A DNA stretch of 64,000 bases from Oscarella lobularis (taxonomy: Eukaryota > Porifera > Homoscleromorpha > Homosclerophorida > Oscarellidae), in NCBI RefSeq assembly GCF_947507565.1, contig NC_089185.1, positions 1,674,001-1,738,000 of the forward strand, given 5' to 3'. Positions 1-11,189 of the stretch are shown one piece after another. Position 1 is the first letter of the stretch, and every line of letters starts with the position of its first letter. The position numbers were made by a program, and so were the translations under genes. The notes under the pieces are model-generated. The model ran no database searches and had not been told where the DNA came from. It worked only from the letters and a program-made list of their open reading frames with translations.

Positions 1-557
1 CACCTCCCGGGCAGCTACCGCTTTCCGCGCGTAGTCCGAAGACGCTTGCTCCTATCGACGAGAGGACATGCTGAAATTCGCGCTCTCCTTTTGGCGTCAA
101 TTTGTATAAAATATTTTCGTCGTCGTCGTCATCGTAAATTTCTTCGTCGCCGTCGCTCTCTTGTTCGCTTTCGTACTCGTCGCTTTCGTACTCGTCGCTT
201 TCGCTATCGTCATCGACTTCGTCTATATTAGATTCGTCATCGTCTGTAAGAAAATAATCAATATGTAAATAAATTTTACCTGTTTTTGAACGTTTTGCGG
301 GTGGCGACGTCAAGACGCTTTCGTTCATCGATTCGTTCATCGATTCGTTCATCGTTTCGTCCACTTTAGGATATTCTTAGATGATATGATGCTACTAAAA
401 ATTCGGGGAACTTACATTGAGCTCGCGAGATCGGATCGATCGAAGAATGCGGCGAATCCTCTTCAAAATGAACTTCTTCGTCATTGTCTTCAATCTCGAG
501 GTCTCCGGCATCGCCAGAGACGTTCATGAGAGCTTCCGCAGCTTCGCCTGCATTCAT
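1..557 (-). CDS. Acidic, probably nuclear protein; three exons, truncated by the window edge
   Basis: I do not recognise this family. Three exons are visible on the minus strand: 557-416, 363-280 and 243 to beyond position 1. Both introns (about 50 and 36 bp) begin GT and end AG, and the phases agree across both junctions (T|TG and G|AC). This is the main reason to believe the gene. The first exon starts at an ATG directly after an in-frame stop. It encodes an acidic segment (DLEIEDNDEEVHFEED). Exon 2 carries a threefold MNES repeat followed by SPPAKRSK, which looks like a short nuclear-localisation signal. Exon 3 starts with an Asp/Glu/Ser-rich tract that includes a run of Asp from a TCG repeat, and stays open for about 80 codons to the edge. 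Such low-complexity acidic tails occur in chromatin and nucleolar proteins, but no function is shown. The GC-rich trinucleotide repeat could be polymorphic. Confidence 0.6.
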
Positions 558-927
558 TCAGAGTAGCCACGCCAATGCAAAGAGATATCCGGCTGAAGTT
601 AGCGCGCGCAAGTAAGAAAAAAACGGGCGTTTTTTCGCTCTTACCGATCTTACTGCCAAAAATAAGAGTTCTCACACACTATGTAAGCACAGAACACGGT
701 TTTCGAATAGCGAAACCACTGTACGAACGCTGAAACGCAAAATCAGAAACACTTGCGCGCGCTAAAAAAACCAAACACGAATTTCTCAACAGATTTTAAT
801 TTTTAGTCCATAAAAAATCGAAACACACTATTTAGCTGGAAAGTGCTTTATCCAACGTGGTAGGCCTAGTTTGGCAGAGTTCCCGAAATTTCGTGAATTT
901 CCGGTGACGTGCGACCACGTTATCAAT

Positions 928-1197
928 CGTCGACGTCAGTTTAGGGACAAAGAGGCCTCGTCGCAAATTTTTACAGCCGGACGATGTGAAAAACGGTAAA
1001 ATAAAGGATCGCTACGTTTCCGTTTCGAGAAACGGTCGAATTTCGCCATTTTCAGAGATCGTGCGATCACGTGACCTTAGCACGAACGTCGACGCGAGCC
1101 CAGGATACGTATATCTATACGCTGAATTATAAACCGCTGACGTAGAGTACAACGCGCAAGCGCAAACAGGCACCGTGGTCCCCGATCGGCAGATATG
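928..1197. repeat. Dispersed repeat, copy A (paired with 1678-1942)
   Basis: This block aligns by eye with 1678-1942. Shared landmarks in the same order are CAAAGAGGCCTCG, a CGGACGATGT/CGAACGATGT step, GATCGCTACGTT, CCGTTTCGA, TCACGTGACCTTAG and CGCAAGCGCAAA/CGCACGCGCAAA. Divergence is substantial, so it is an old duplication or two copies of a repeat family. No coding signal is seen. Confidence 0.7.
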
Positions 1198-1677
1198 AGC
1201 GAAAAAAATCGTAATACTGACAAAGGGCATGCACTTCTATTATTTTCGGCGACTGTGGTGTTAGACTTTTATAACGCCAACTTCTGTTCCTTGGCGAGAC
1301 TTATTTAAAATTGATGTGTACGTAGCTAAGAAAAAAAACTTTACTGAACTAAAAAAGGTGTTTACTATGGCTATTCGAATTTTGAAAAAGGCGTCAAAAT
1401 ATGACGTCATAAAGGTAAAAAGCGTTGTTTTGCTGATTTTTTTTGAAGACAGGAGACATCGAGAAGATAATTGGCAACTTCGGAAGCGGTTGCCATGAAA
1501 ACAAAATTAGCAAAAATTTACTAATCAACAATATTTTTAATTTTTTACGAAATTTTAGTGTTAGTGCGTAGAGAACATCGAATAAAATCTATCGAGCTAA
1601 AAAGAGTTACAGATATCGTGGTTTCGTTTTTTTTCCATTTTTGCGAAAATTCGCCAATGACGTTGATATCACCGTAT

Positions 1678-1942
1678 CGCTGACGTCAGGGTTAGGAACA
1701 AAGAGGCCTCGATAAAAAATTCTAACGCCGAACGATGTTAAAACGATAAAACATGCGATCGCTACGTTGCCGTTTCGAAAAAAAACAAATTATGCCGTTT
1801 TCAGCGGCGATATGGTCACGTGACCTTAGGAGCGACATCGAAAGAACCCCCGAATACCTTTATACACCAAATAATACCCTGTAGACAAAGAGAAAACGCG
1901 CACGCGCAAAAGGCACTGGAGTCACAATCCCGCAGACATAGG
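1678..1942. repeat. Dispersed repeat, copy B (paired with 928-1197)
   Basis: Second copy in the same orientation about 750 bp downstream of copy A, with the same ordered landmarks. It lies just beyond the C-terminal remnant of the DUF6589-like gene, so it may be part of that element or a separate insertion. Confidence 0.7.
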
Positions 1943-1974
1943 CAGACATAGATATTAAGACATGAGAACTGCTT

Positions 1975-3113
1975 AATCTCTTCGATGTTCCCTGTCGATG
2001 GGATGCATACTTCAGCTGTTCTCACCTTAGCAGGGACATACGAATGCAGCTTTTTCATTATTTCATGCATTCCTTCTTTAGTGTTTTCATTTTGCAGTAT
2101 AATTCCAAGGGTGATCTGTCTGATAGAAAGGGATGTTATTCAAACACAACGTTATCTTGCCGATTGAGCACTTACAACAGTTGACTTCTGCGCCTACTGT
2201 ACATGTGCGGTGTATGTGACTGACGATATGCTTCCTTGTCTGGGAAAACATCGTAAGACGCTCAGCTACTATTATAGAAGTCAGCCCGACGATGTTGGAC
2301 AGCAGTGCACTGTCGTCAGCTGCCGAGGGAAGCGCTTCGGCAAGCTCAGCGGCATCGGACAATGGAAGAGGAAGAACGTCATCGCAAAGACCTGTCGGCA
2401 TGATTCTGTGCTTGACGGCGTAATAGTGAAAATAAGGCAGTATTTCCAATTTCCGGTTGACTCGTGAAAACCGTGCGCGTCTGGCTTTGTCAATGTTTTC
2501 GCCCACTATTTTGTACGTTGACGGTACGCGCTCCAGCGGTTCTGCGGCCTCTGTCTCTGCTGTACGCTTGCAGGTGTCGGCGAGGATATTCTCTCCCTGC
2601 ACGTCCGCGCGGAACCTTTCGTCGTCATTGCCGTCGCCGACGCTGTCGTCGTCCTCCTTCTCGACGTCGTCGTCATCTGCAAAGGCTGCGAAGTCGCCGT
2701 GGTCGTCTTCGTCATCGTCGTGGTCGGCGTCGCTAACAACGACGGCAGCACCGTCGGGGCCGCCGTCTTGGACGCATTCTGCCAGAGTATCTCGCAATGA
2801 GAGGGCATGCTTGTCGTGGTCTTTTCCTAAGTCGTCCAGAACGCCCGTAAGACATCTGTCCGATACCACTAGCCCGACTTTATGAAGCCGGTACCATGCC
2901 TAAACGCGAGAGAATCTCTCTATCCAGAAGAAATAGAGTGTTCACGTACAGTCTTGCTGTCTTTGAGAGACCTCCAGCGTACAAAATACCGCTGATCATT
3001 TTTTGGACTAAATTCATTTTCGGCAGGCGAAAATGAGAAAGCATAGACGCGCACATGCCGACCACCCGCTTTCTGCTTTCTAAGGATCGGCTAAGGATCG
3101 GCTGTCTGGGCAC
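1975..3113 (-). pseudogene. DUF6589-like transposon-associated protein, broken
   Basis: The minus strand carries three successive blocks in different frames. Block one (3113-2900) has ISGILYAGGLSKTA. Block two (2900-2105) has VVSDRCLTGVLDDLGKDHDK, a long Asp/Glu-rich insert, then TYKIVGENIDKARR and LPYFHYYAVKHRI. Block three (2105-1975) has GIILQNENTKEG and MKKLHSYVP. The order and motifs match a large family of transposon-associated proteins of animals and fungi with a DUF6589-type core (typical YxIVGDNxD and LHxYVP motifs), as I know it. Frameshifts near 2900 and 2105 mean it is dead or a heavily decayed copy. The acidic insert is coded by a TCG-type repeat. The activity of this family is not established. 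The middle open frame of 260 codons could tempt a gene finder into calling a hypothetical gene. Confidence 0.5.
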
Positions 3114-3558
3114 AGCACGATAATGGGTAGGCTAATGTTGGAGCGTGCACTGCCATGTCACGACAAACATCATCCCAAGAGAAAGTTTCCAACTTTGACA
3201 CAGGAAAGCCGTCAAGAAACGACTCAACCGACCGTGAACACATATGAGTGACCTCTCTCTTAATAAACATTGCAGTTTGTTCATTGTATATTAGTTACTG
3301 ACTAGTAGAATTTTCTCGACTATTAAACAATAGGATGACTGCACGTAGAGCCATCACTTTGTTTATGTCCCCATTACCCAGTGAGAACTATGTAACCATT
3401 TCTGTTTCCAATTTCCGTCCTAATGCCGTTGTCCAGTATAGAAACATTTAGGCTTTCATGTTTCTATCTAGTATCTAAATCAATACTGAAATATTGGAAT
3501 ATTGCACCTTGAGTGGTATTTTAACTCCTCCAATTTGAACGCACGCTAACAAGAAATA

Positions 3559-5020
3559 ATGTCGCGTATAGAAGAAAAAGCTTTGAGCGGTTTCGTACGC
3601 GAGCGAGTGGCCGCAGGAGCAATGCACGTTGATATCAGCCGAGATCTGCAATCGCTTTACCCCGGTAAAAGAGGCCTCTCTTCATCTTCGGTTCGCCGCT
3701 TCTGCGCAAGCAACAACGTCTCGCGAAGGTCTGGCCTGGACGCTAGCGAAGTCTTGGAAAGCGTGGCTTCCGCTGTCGCAGAGGTTAGAGTCGCTCCGGC
3801 GGTGGCACGTTACTTACATTTATCTAACCATTTATCTCGCCGGCAAGTAGGTTGGACCGACTTACGGCTATTTGAAATCGAAGGGAATCAACGTTAGCGA
3901 AAGGAAAGTCGGCGAGGCGCTTAGAAAAACTGTCCCCGCCTATCACGAAGCAAGAGCGAGGGACTAGCGACTCTAACGAATCCTGTGCCATACGTGGCGC
4001 ATTTTTCCGTCAAAAGATTCACATCGACCAGAACGAGAAGCTGGTTATGTTTGGTGTAACGCACGTTGCAGCTATAGATGGCTTCAGCAGGAAACTCGTC
4101 GGTTTCATAACCTTGCCAGTGAAAAATCCAAAAGCGATATATACCTATCTTTTCCGGTAACGTTAATTAAGATTATTTTACTATTTCTTAGCGTCCAGTT
4201 TTACAGACCTATACTTCTAACATATGGCGTTTGGGACCAAGTTCGAGTTGACCACGGCGGAGAGTTTGTCTTGCTTCTGCATGTGCAGCAGCTCTTATGA
4301 CAGCAGAGATTTGATCAATCAAAGGATCCTTTCTTTCAAACGACATCTACCAGGGTAATTTATTTTAGCGAAGGCGTTTTGGCTCTAATATTAAATAATT
4401 TATTTGGTTTATTCAGAATCACGTGATCGAAAGAATGTGGGTGGAAATTAACAATAGGGCGAACTACCCCGTCAAAGACGCATTGGTGAAAATGGTCGAG
4501 CAGCAGATGATTGATCTTGAAGATTCTGCAACTCAATTTGCTCTCTTGGGTTTCGATGAGAGCGTGCCAGGTTGGAGTTTCCGCAGCAGTTGGAGCGTGG
4601 AATCACATCGGATTCCAAGTAAGAATATTACAAAATGCCGTGTACAATAATTAATTAGGCTTTACTAATTTACAGAACACGGTGTGCCTAAAGAATTATC
4701 AATGTCAAATTCTATCCTTCGTCCGTTACCTCCTGGAGCCTTACCGTCTGTCGAAGACGCAACACTTTTGTACGAACGACTTGGAAGTCATTTAGAAAAC
4801 CCGGTCAATTTTGGCCAAGATCCTCTTGAAGAATTTGAATCTCTTCAATTAATGCGAGAAAAAATTCAAAAGCAAATTCCCGAATTCGACCCAATGTTCA
4901 ACCGTGTTGTCAATGGAGACGCTCACCCGCTTTTTCTTGCAATAGTGTCTTTTATGCGCCTGTCTCTTATGGGATGTACGCTGTGGCCAACGCCCTCAAG
5001 CGGGCGTTATCTAGCATGAA
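3559..5020 (+). pseudogene. Integrase-core (rve-type DDE) domain protein, degenerate
   Basis: The first exon opens with MSRIEEKALSGFVRERVAAG and RGLSSSSVRRFCASNN, the conserved N-terminus of an animal family of integrase-catalytic-domain proteins. The DDE core follows in order: IHIDQNEKLVMFGVTHVAAI (first Asp), after a short intron YGVWDQVRVDHGGEF (second Asp), then NHVIERMWVEINNRANYPV (Glu in the ER step), and the C-terminal GVPKELSMSN...FGQDPLEEFE block. Introns near 3783-3848, 4155-4191, 4355-4417 and 4621-4675 have GT/AG ends. It is inactive as written. TAG and TAA codons near 3966-3978 and a frame change follow the YHEARARD segment, and TGA interrupts the frame after VQQLL near 4298. The family is probably mobile or derived from mobile DNA. 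The 3' end abuts a Harbinger remnant on the other strand. Confidence 0.7.
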
Positions 5021-5059
5021 ACGAGTGAATGAACACGTCGTTCGAGAGTGAAATTTGTA

Positions 5060-5842
5060 ATCGGCGTCGACGACATCCATGAGAACAATGGAGTGCTTTC
5101 CTTTATAATGATAAAATGTCGATCCTGCTTTCGACGGAGCCTGAATAATTATTTACGTGCTTCCCATCGATCGCGCCCACGCAGTTCGGATTATTCCAAC
5201 GACTTGAAAATCTTTTAGCCACCTTATTCCATTCTTCCCCAGATCCCGGAAATCTAACGTAATCGCCTGTCAGCCCTCCCATATTGCCAGACAGGATTCG
5301 CGAATAATCAGACAGACCGTCGATACCCCCGTTCGAAACTCAAGGCCATCGACGTTTACGAAGTGCCTGTTGCGAGATACCGAAGGGTAAGCGCCAGTCG
5401 TTCGTAAGGAGAGATCGTTGGACGACGAGAAACGCGAACAAGACGATTTCCAACCTTTCCTAGCAGCGTTTCGAACGTCGTGGGTGATATTCGAAGGTAT
5501 CCGTGAAAGCCCTTCAAGTCCGAAAGCCTGAGCCGTCGCACTAAACTGTGGTACGTGCCGTGCACGGAACGCACTGCGTTCCGTGGGCTTACTCTTTCCG
5601 TCTTTGTGTTCCGGAACGAATTCTTTTGTAAATCTGCCAAACGAGGAACAAAACCACAAGCGTTTCTACAGACGTGAGCATCGCGATTGCTGTAATAAGA
5701 GAAAATAGACACAATTCTATTCATTAAAGCGCGCTACGACAATTACACCAGGCCAATCGTTATGTGAATGCTACAGCGCTACGTTGACGCAACGCTCGCC
5801 GACGACGCGGCGCTCGCTGAGCGTCGCTTATGTGAAAGGGCC
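5060..5842 (-). mobile_element. PIF/Harbinger remnant with transposase (HARBI1-like) and one terminus
   Basis: On the minus strand from 5724 the frame reads GFHGYLRISPTTFETLL, then ISPYERLALTLRYLATG. After a frameshift near 5370 come WEGLTGDYVRFPG and WNNPNCVGAIDGKHV. After another near 5130 come FYHYKGKHSIVLMDVVDADYKF-type residues. These are the N-terminal region and first catalytic Asp blocks of the DDE_Tnp_4 fold of Harbinger transposases. The second Asp onwards is missing. The upstream end has a plausible terminal sequence: GGCCCTTTCACATAAGCG read inward from 5842, followed outside by TTA, the usual 3-bp Harbinger target. Two frameshifts and the missing 3' half make it a dead copy. Confidence 0.75.
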
Positions 5843-5859
5843 TTAATGCAGATGCGCGA

Positions 5860-8320
5860 GTAAATAAAGCACGCTACGGACGCTTTCCGTTAGGAATCGG
5901 GGACTTTGGTTCGCCGGGCGTCGACGAAGACGTTGGTGTTTCGAAACACAGGTTGGAGAGGTGTCTGAGACGAAGAAAGCATAAAGGCCATTCAAACAAG
6001 ACGCGAGAAAACGAAGGTACCCGTACGAATCCCGGATGACGGGCTCGGGTCCCCGAACGGGCGTCCAATCATCAGTCAAGATTTTTGACATTAGAAAGTG
6101 GACATTTAATCTACGCTAAAACTGATAAAACCAACTACCGCTACAAAATACGTTCTGTTTGGACGTGGGATCATAGATTAAATAAGAGGGGATAGGCAAC
6201 TTGCCGATCACGTGATTAATTAAGTGAAGTAAGCGTCGATATGGCCTCAAAAGTTGCTGTTTTTCGCCGCGCGGTCGACGCAGTCGTTAGCGAGAAGGTT
6301 CTAACGACGGCGAACAGTCGCCTGGACTGTGTGCATCGCGAAGGAAGAGTTTTTCTCTCTGCGCCCGACGCAGACATCGTCGAGGACCTTTCTGAGATCG
6401 TGTCTCTCATCTCCTACAGATACGATTACAGCAAACAGAACTTTCAATTAGCATCAGTCTGAACCGCGAGACTCAGTCTATTTCAACGCAGAATTACTTA
6501 GCGAAATCGTCGCAAAACCACACCAAGAGCTTTGCTCTTTTTTCGCTTACTCCAACGCAATCTATGAGGTACCAATTTTTGCACGTTTTGCACACATAAT
6601 CATAGCCTTTCCCGTGTCGGTTCGGTGGCAGGTGCAGCAGAGTTTATACGCTTCAACGCGCAGACATTTCTTCCTTCTTTGAGTGTCGTTCACTACAGGT
6701 AACGTCATGGGAAATAAATTTGTAAACGATCTTTGATTGTACGTGTAGGCCGTCTGGTCGTCTCTGTGGCAGATGCACTTTGCAAAGGCCGATGAGTAAG
6801 GACCACAGACATTCAGTCCTCTTTGCCTCCGCACATTCATTATCTCCACATTAATTACAGTGAAATTACAAGAGACTGGCCAAAAGACTCTCTTGTTCCA
6901 TTTAGTGTCTGAAGTGAACGCAGGTCAGATTCAAATCAATTACTCAGTAGAACTTCCTGAAGGCAAAACAAAAATATTTTTGTGAGAAATTTAGAAAGAC
7001 ACATTAATAATGCGTTTAACCCACTTATTCAGCTGCAAGTCGGTATCGTTTCAGAGCAGCGAGTACAGAATTGGTCATTGCGTGTGCCAAAAAATGCACC
7101 AAACAGCACTTCATCCCCGTATTTAGCAAAATAAAAGAAATCTTGGCCTGCTCTCATAAAACCTATTTAATTTTGGAAGTCCTGGAAACAGTTGCTTATG
7201 TTGAGCATTATCACCATATGAATTAAGGAAAAATCATCAACCAAACTATGAAGTATCTTGTTTGGAAAATTTGCATGATTATCATTTCTATACTATGCAT
7301 TGCCGCAATGTTTTTGCTAGTAACAGTTCTTTTGTACTTCCCAAATACGATCAGTTGTAGGTGTCAATTTTTATATTAAGATAAACGTTTACCCAAAAAT
7401 TACTTTACGCAAAACAAAGAAGATTCTTTCACTACCTAATACCATTAATGTTAGCGTGTAAATTAACCAAAGGAGCTTGACGTACCCAGGACGTACCCAA
7501 GGTGGCCCATTAGTGGATAGTGGATAGGAGCAAAATCGCCAGCGAGCAAGGAATTCTTCAGAAGTATCAGTAATCAAAATTTGGCTTTGGTACCTATGAG
7601 AAAAATTGCACATATCCGATAATGTATGATTATTTTTGCTGTGCTTCACAGTTCTTTCCGAAAAAAACGTGCGTGTTCGGAATCCGGCCCCGGCTAAAGC
7701 AGCGGCCCGGAGGAAGACCCCAAGTCGGTGCACTAGCCTGATCTTCCGCCAAACGATAAAACACCGGAGGAGCTTCAGACGATCAAATACATAACGCCTC
7801 CGCTGGAAACGCCGGGGAAGCGAGGCCAACAAAGTAGGACGGGCCTGTCGCCGGCAAGGAAGAGAAAAGGTCTAGCAGACACCTTGATCGAGAAACGAAT
7901 CAAGTTGAACTTTAAGGACTTCAAGGATCTGTCGGACTGCTGCAAGGTGCAAAAGCGTATGCCTCACAGATAATAAGACAATGCGCAAATGAAGTGAAAG
8001 GTAAAGTGATTGCGTTAATTAAATCGTTACCGACTACAAGAAATTCTCCGTACGAAATATCCTTTGTTTTCGAGCGCCGTTCGCCATCTTCTTCTTCTAA
8101 ACATAAACCGACAGAGCTGACGCTACTTTTAGGGGCTAGATCAAGCCACGTACTCACTCTTTCAGTCATGGAATCGTCCCAAATTTGGTGTTCGCTGAAC
8201 ACCAATTCACTCTGCGCTGACACAAGTGCGGATGGACACTTACAAGGTGCAACCAAGCACTTTTCAACATAGTTATAAGGAAGACGCTCAGGTGTTAGTT
8301 CACAGAGTGTCAGACATACT
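5860..8320. other. Region without a recognisable gene
   Basis: I see no convincing gene here. A short open stretch starts at 6241 (MASKVAVFRRAVDAVV, about 73 codons, plus) in a codon-balanced segment and could be a first exon, but I cannot connect it to others. From about 7770 to 7970 the plus strand has a lysine-rich frame (SPARKRKGLADTLIEKRIKL) that may be a coding remnant. The rest is AT-rich with many stops. Confidence 0.4.
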
Positions 8321-8439
8321 CCAAATAAGTGCACAGGAGACTAGCTCAATTAACAGTGCGACTCCGTGCTGGCGTCCGATTCCGTGAGCCGACTGGTGTT
8401 CTGCCAACTCTGTTTACTCGCATTCATCTACACCCGTAT

Positions 8440-8745
8440 GAATCACGTCATCAGCTCCTCCTTGATATACATGCTTTTTTTGGAATCACCTTGCTAGCTT
8501 CATCTGAAATCTCTTCTCGTTTTTGTCGCACATCTTCTTGTGGTCATGATACTCGTCTTTCTAGATTTGGGCTTCATCTTACGCGTTCCTTCACAAATGC
8601 TCTTAGATCAACGTCTTTTTGTCGTGCTCAGCTTTATTGGAATTCTCTCGGTCCCCTTCTGTGGTCTGGATCTGATCTCAAATCACTTAAAGTTCGCTTA
8701 CGGTATAACTGTTATTTTGTCTAAGAGAAATAAACTTATTTAATT
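8440..8745 (+). mobile_element. 3' end of a non-LTR retrotransposon (LINE) with poly(A) signal
   Basis: The plus-strand frame ending at 8724 reads CGHDTRLSRFGLHL, RSTSFCRAQLYWNSLGPLL and LKSLKVRLRYN. This fits the extreme C-terminus of CR1/RTE/Jockey-like reverse transcriptases, where HxTR, a WNxLP-like WNSL motif and a SLxxFKxxLR-like tail close ORF2. The stop is followed at once by AATAAA and an AT-rich tail, as expected of a LINE 3' end. The RT core is absent, so this is a 5'-truncated insertion. The match rests on short motifs only. Confidence 0.5.
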
Positions 8746-8802
8746 AACCAAGAGGTATACTTTTGACATTACTTATTTCATTTATGGTAGACAGGCAATC
8801 TT

Positions 8803-9530
8803 TTGCACGCGCGCTATCTCGGATCATGCGCAAGATCTGGCACTCCTCTGCCTGATGACCACGGCCCTTTATCAAAGGTTGTTCCGTCGCAGGCCATTGC
8901 TACGGCAAATGAAGAAGTCAAAGCCGCAGTTGACGCCGAACCGGGGCAGAAGCGAACGCGTGGCCCGTACTCCGTCTTTAGTCCCGAAGAAAAGGCAGAA
9001 ATAAGGAAAAGAGCCTCACAGCACGGGATCGCAGCAGCAATTCGCCACTTCGCGATGAAAGGGTTCCGTTTTAGCGACGTAAAGGAAAGCAGCGTCCGAA
9101 CGTGGAAGAAGAAGTACCTGTCAGTGGTGAAGGCTGAAAAAGATGGTAGTACGTACATGTAGAATTACTAAGCTGCCTTCTGCTCGTCGAGGTCGTCCTC
9201 TTCTTTTGGGAAGGTTCCTGGATACGCAAGTACAAATGTATTTACAACTGCGAGAAAACGGAGCTGTCGTCAATTCGGCTATAGCTCTTGCATGCGCAAG
9301 AGGCGTTGTAAAAATTTATGAGTCGTTTGTTTCAGGAGAACGGTGGGCACCCTGCGCTTACAAGAGATTGGGCAAAAGGTTTGCTACGCCGGATGGGTTT
9401 CGACAAGAGAAGTGTCTCTCTGGTGTTGCATGCAGAAGAGGGTCCCCCTTCTGGAAGTGTCTCTCTAGTGATGCACCACGAATCCATACCACAGCTACGC
9501 GCATGACTAAGAATCGTTTTCACTTTCTCA
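8803..9530 (+). pseudogene. CENP-B/pogo-like transposase N-terminal part, frameshifted
   Basis: The first block (8803-9150) has KRTRGPYSVFSPEEKAEIRK followed by a helix-turn-helix-like stretch (HGIAAAIRHF...SSVRTWKKKYL). The second (9170-9310) has RRGRPLLLG, LDTQVQMYLQLRENGAVVN and the ACARGVV step. The third (9318-9410) has FQENGGHPALTRDWAKGLLR and RMGFDKR. Together they match the DNA-binding half of pogo-type transposases with a CENP-B-like HTH, as found in sponges and cnidarians. Each block is in a different frame (shifts near 9150 and 9312) and the DDE catalytic half is missing, so it is inactive. A short imperfect duplication (two AAGTGTCTCTCT-like steps near 9411 and 9457) follows the third block. 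Confidence 0.6.
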
Positions 9531-9885
9531 ACTAACGTACTCGGACCCGTGAAAACCAGAGTGCACTGTACTTCCAAACCACCTTGAGGCATGTCTGCAG
9601 AGTAACGCCTGGCACTGGATACATTACGGCTGCAGCGTAAGGATCGCGAGCGTTTCGAGCTTCGCGACGGCACGAAGGCGCTAACCAAGAACAAGAAACC
9701 AGTCATTGTTGTACACGTGATGACCCCGAACCATTGATTCGGAAAAACAAAGCTGTATCGCGACTCAAAAATGTGATTGCTTAGATGTGACGCGAGAAAT
9801 CTACGGCTGTCAAAAATTCGGTTTGTCTACATAATACTATAATAGTACATCTTCATGTGTTAGCGTGGTAACTGCTTTGCTACAG

Positions 9886-10866
9886 ATCGCGATGACGTTG
9901 ACTTAATCAAACTGATTGGTCGAGGATCCTTTGGACGGGTGTACGAGGCGCAAATCAACTTTACCACGTATGCAGCCAAAGTCTTCCAGTTTGAGGTCGG
10001 AGCTGATCACGAGAAGGAGGGAAAGATTCTGACGTACGTGATAAGGCTTGTAATTCGCACTATAAATTTGGATGTTAAACATTGCAGGCGTTTAAATCAC
10101 CCGAACGTCGTTCGTTTCTTCGGGTATGTAGCCGACTCCGAAGGAACAATCCTTGTGACGGAAATGGTCAAAGGAGCAGACTTGCATCGTTTGATATTTG
10201 GATCTCTGGCACAAACTGTAAGCACATTATAAATTTCACTCTGTCTCCATACTTTAATAAGACGTTAGCTTTCGAACAAGAAAGACAAGGTCCCTATTGC
10301 AAGTGGAGTTTGTTCGGGACTCATGTATTTGCACGACAACAACGTAATTCATTTTGACGTCAAACCTAATAACATCCTTGTAAGAATTTATTTATCTGCA
10401 TGAATTTGCGGTTGTAGCGATGCTGCAGGTTGAACTGCCATCAATGGCGTCAAAGCTTTGCGACATGGGTGTCTCAACTCTTCTGAAAACCGGACGTACG
10501 ACTCTTCGTGGTCCACGCGGCACCCAAGAGTTTATGTCGCCGGAAATGTTTGCTTTTAACGCTCACATCACAAAAGCAACAGATATCTGGTCTTTTGGCG
10601 TCGTTCTCATTGAGTTGTTTGGAAGACAGCAAGTGTGGCAAGGCATGGTAGCGCAGCAAATAGTTGGTGCTCTGAGCGGAGGATATAATCGTCCTCCTCA
10701 GGGACAGGACAGAAAGCATTTGGAGGAGAGCGTTCGTGTCATTGTCGACAAGTGTCTTACGCTTGATCCTGACAGCAGGCCTCCTTTGGAAGACATAATA
10801 GTTCTCTTGCTTTCACTTTTGGAAACGCCGTTGGAAGGCAAAGAAGGAAGCAAGGAAGGCAATTGA
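9886..10866 (+). CDS. Protein kinase domain, four visible exons (tyrosine-kinase-like group)
   Basis: Exons 9886-10033, 10088-10217, 10269-10379 and 10429-10866 join in frame with GT/AG introns of about 50 bp. The start lies in an upstream exon that I cannot identify, because the first exon opens with an acceptor (TACAG) in phase 1. Kinase landmarks are in order: glycine loop IGRGSFGRVYEA, VAIK-type lysine in YAAKVF, a Glu in HEKEGKIL, RLNHPNVVRFFG, catalytic loop VIHFDVKPNNIL, metal-binding LCDMG, activation segment RGTQEFMSPEMF, ATDIWSFGVVLIELF and the C-lobe Arg in DPDSRPPLEDI. HRD is HFD and DFG is DMG, but the Lys, Asp and Asn needed for catalysis are present, so activity is plausible. 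The Lys/Glu/Gly-rich tail ends at TGA. There is no stop or frameshift. This is the best-supported ordinary gene here; its substrate is unknown. Confidence 0.85.
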
Positions 10867-11185
10867 GACAAGTTACGAGGCCAGTTAAGATAATTAAGGA
10901 GGCGGATAATTCCGCTAAGTGCTGTTGAGCCCGTTGGCTAAAAATACGTGTTCTTTTCTTGAGATCATTACCTGCGTAACGTCTTGGCGATCTAACTTTT
11001 TGAGTTGCTGTTATTACAAAGTAACGCATCATTTTTCTGCTGCTCTTTAATTTAATACATGTTATGTAAAACTACTATTAGTGCACGAAAACATTGCTTA
11101 CTAGGAAAAGCCAACGAATTTCAGATGCTCTAGCCTTCGCAACACTGATGTTGCAGTAACAGGAACTGGCACGTTCTTGCAAGAA
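10867..11185. other. 3' flank of the kinase gene
   Basis: AT-rich sequence with no gene. A poly(A)-like context (TTTAATTTAATACATG) lies near 11045. The minisatellite begins at about 11190. Confidence 0.4.
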
Positions 11186-11189
11186 GAAA

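Noticed and set aside
46-231. Arg-rich plus-strand ORF
   Set aside because: Antisense of the acidic exon at 1-243.
2457-2885. Plus-strand ORFs over 2457-2885 (Ser/Arg-rich)
   Set aside because: Antisense shadows of the acidic insert of the DUF6589-like pseudogene; composition follows from TCG repeats.
5843-6091. Minus-strand ORFs 5843-6091
   Set aside because: Arg/Ser/Leu-rich short overlapping frames with no motif; likely chance in a GC-richer patch.
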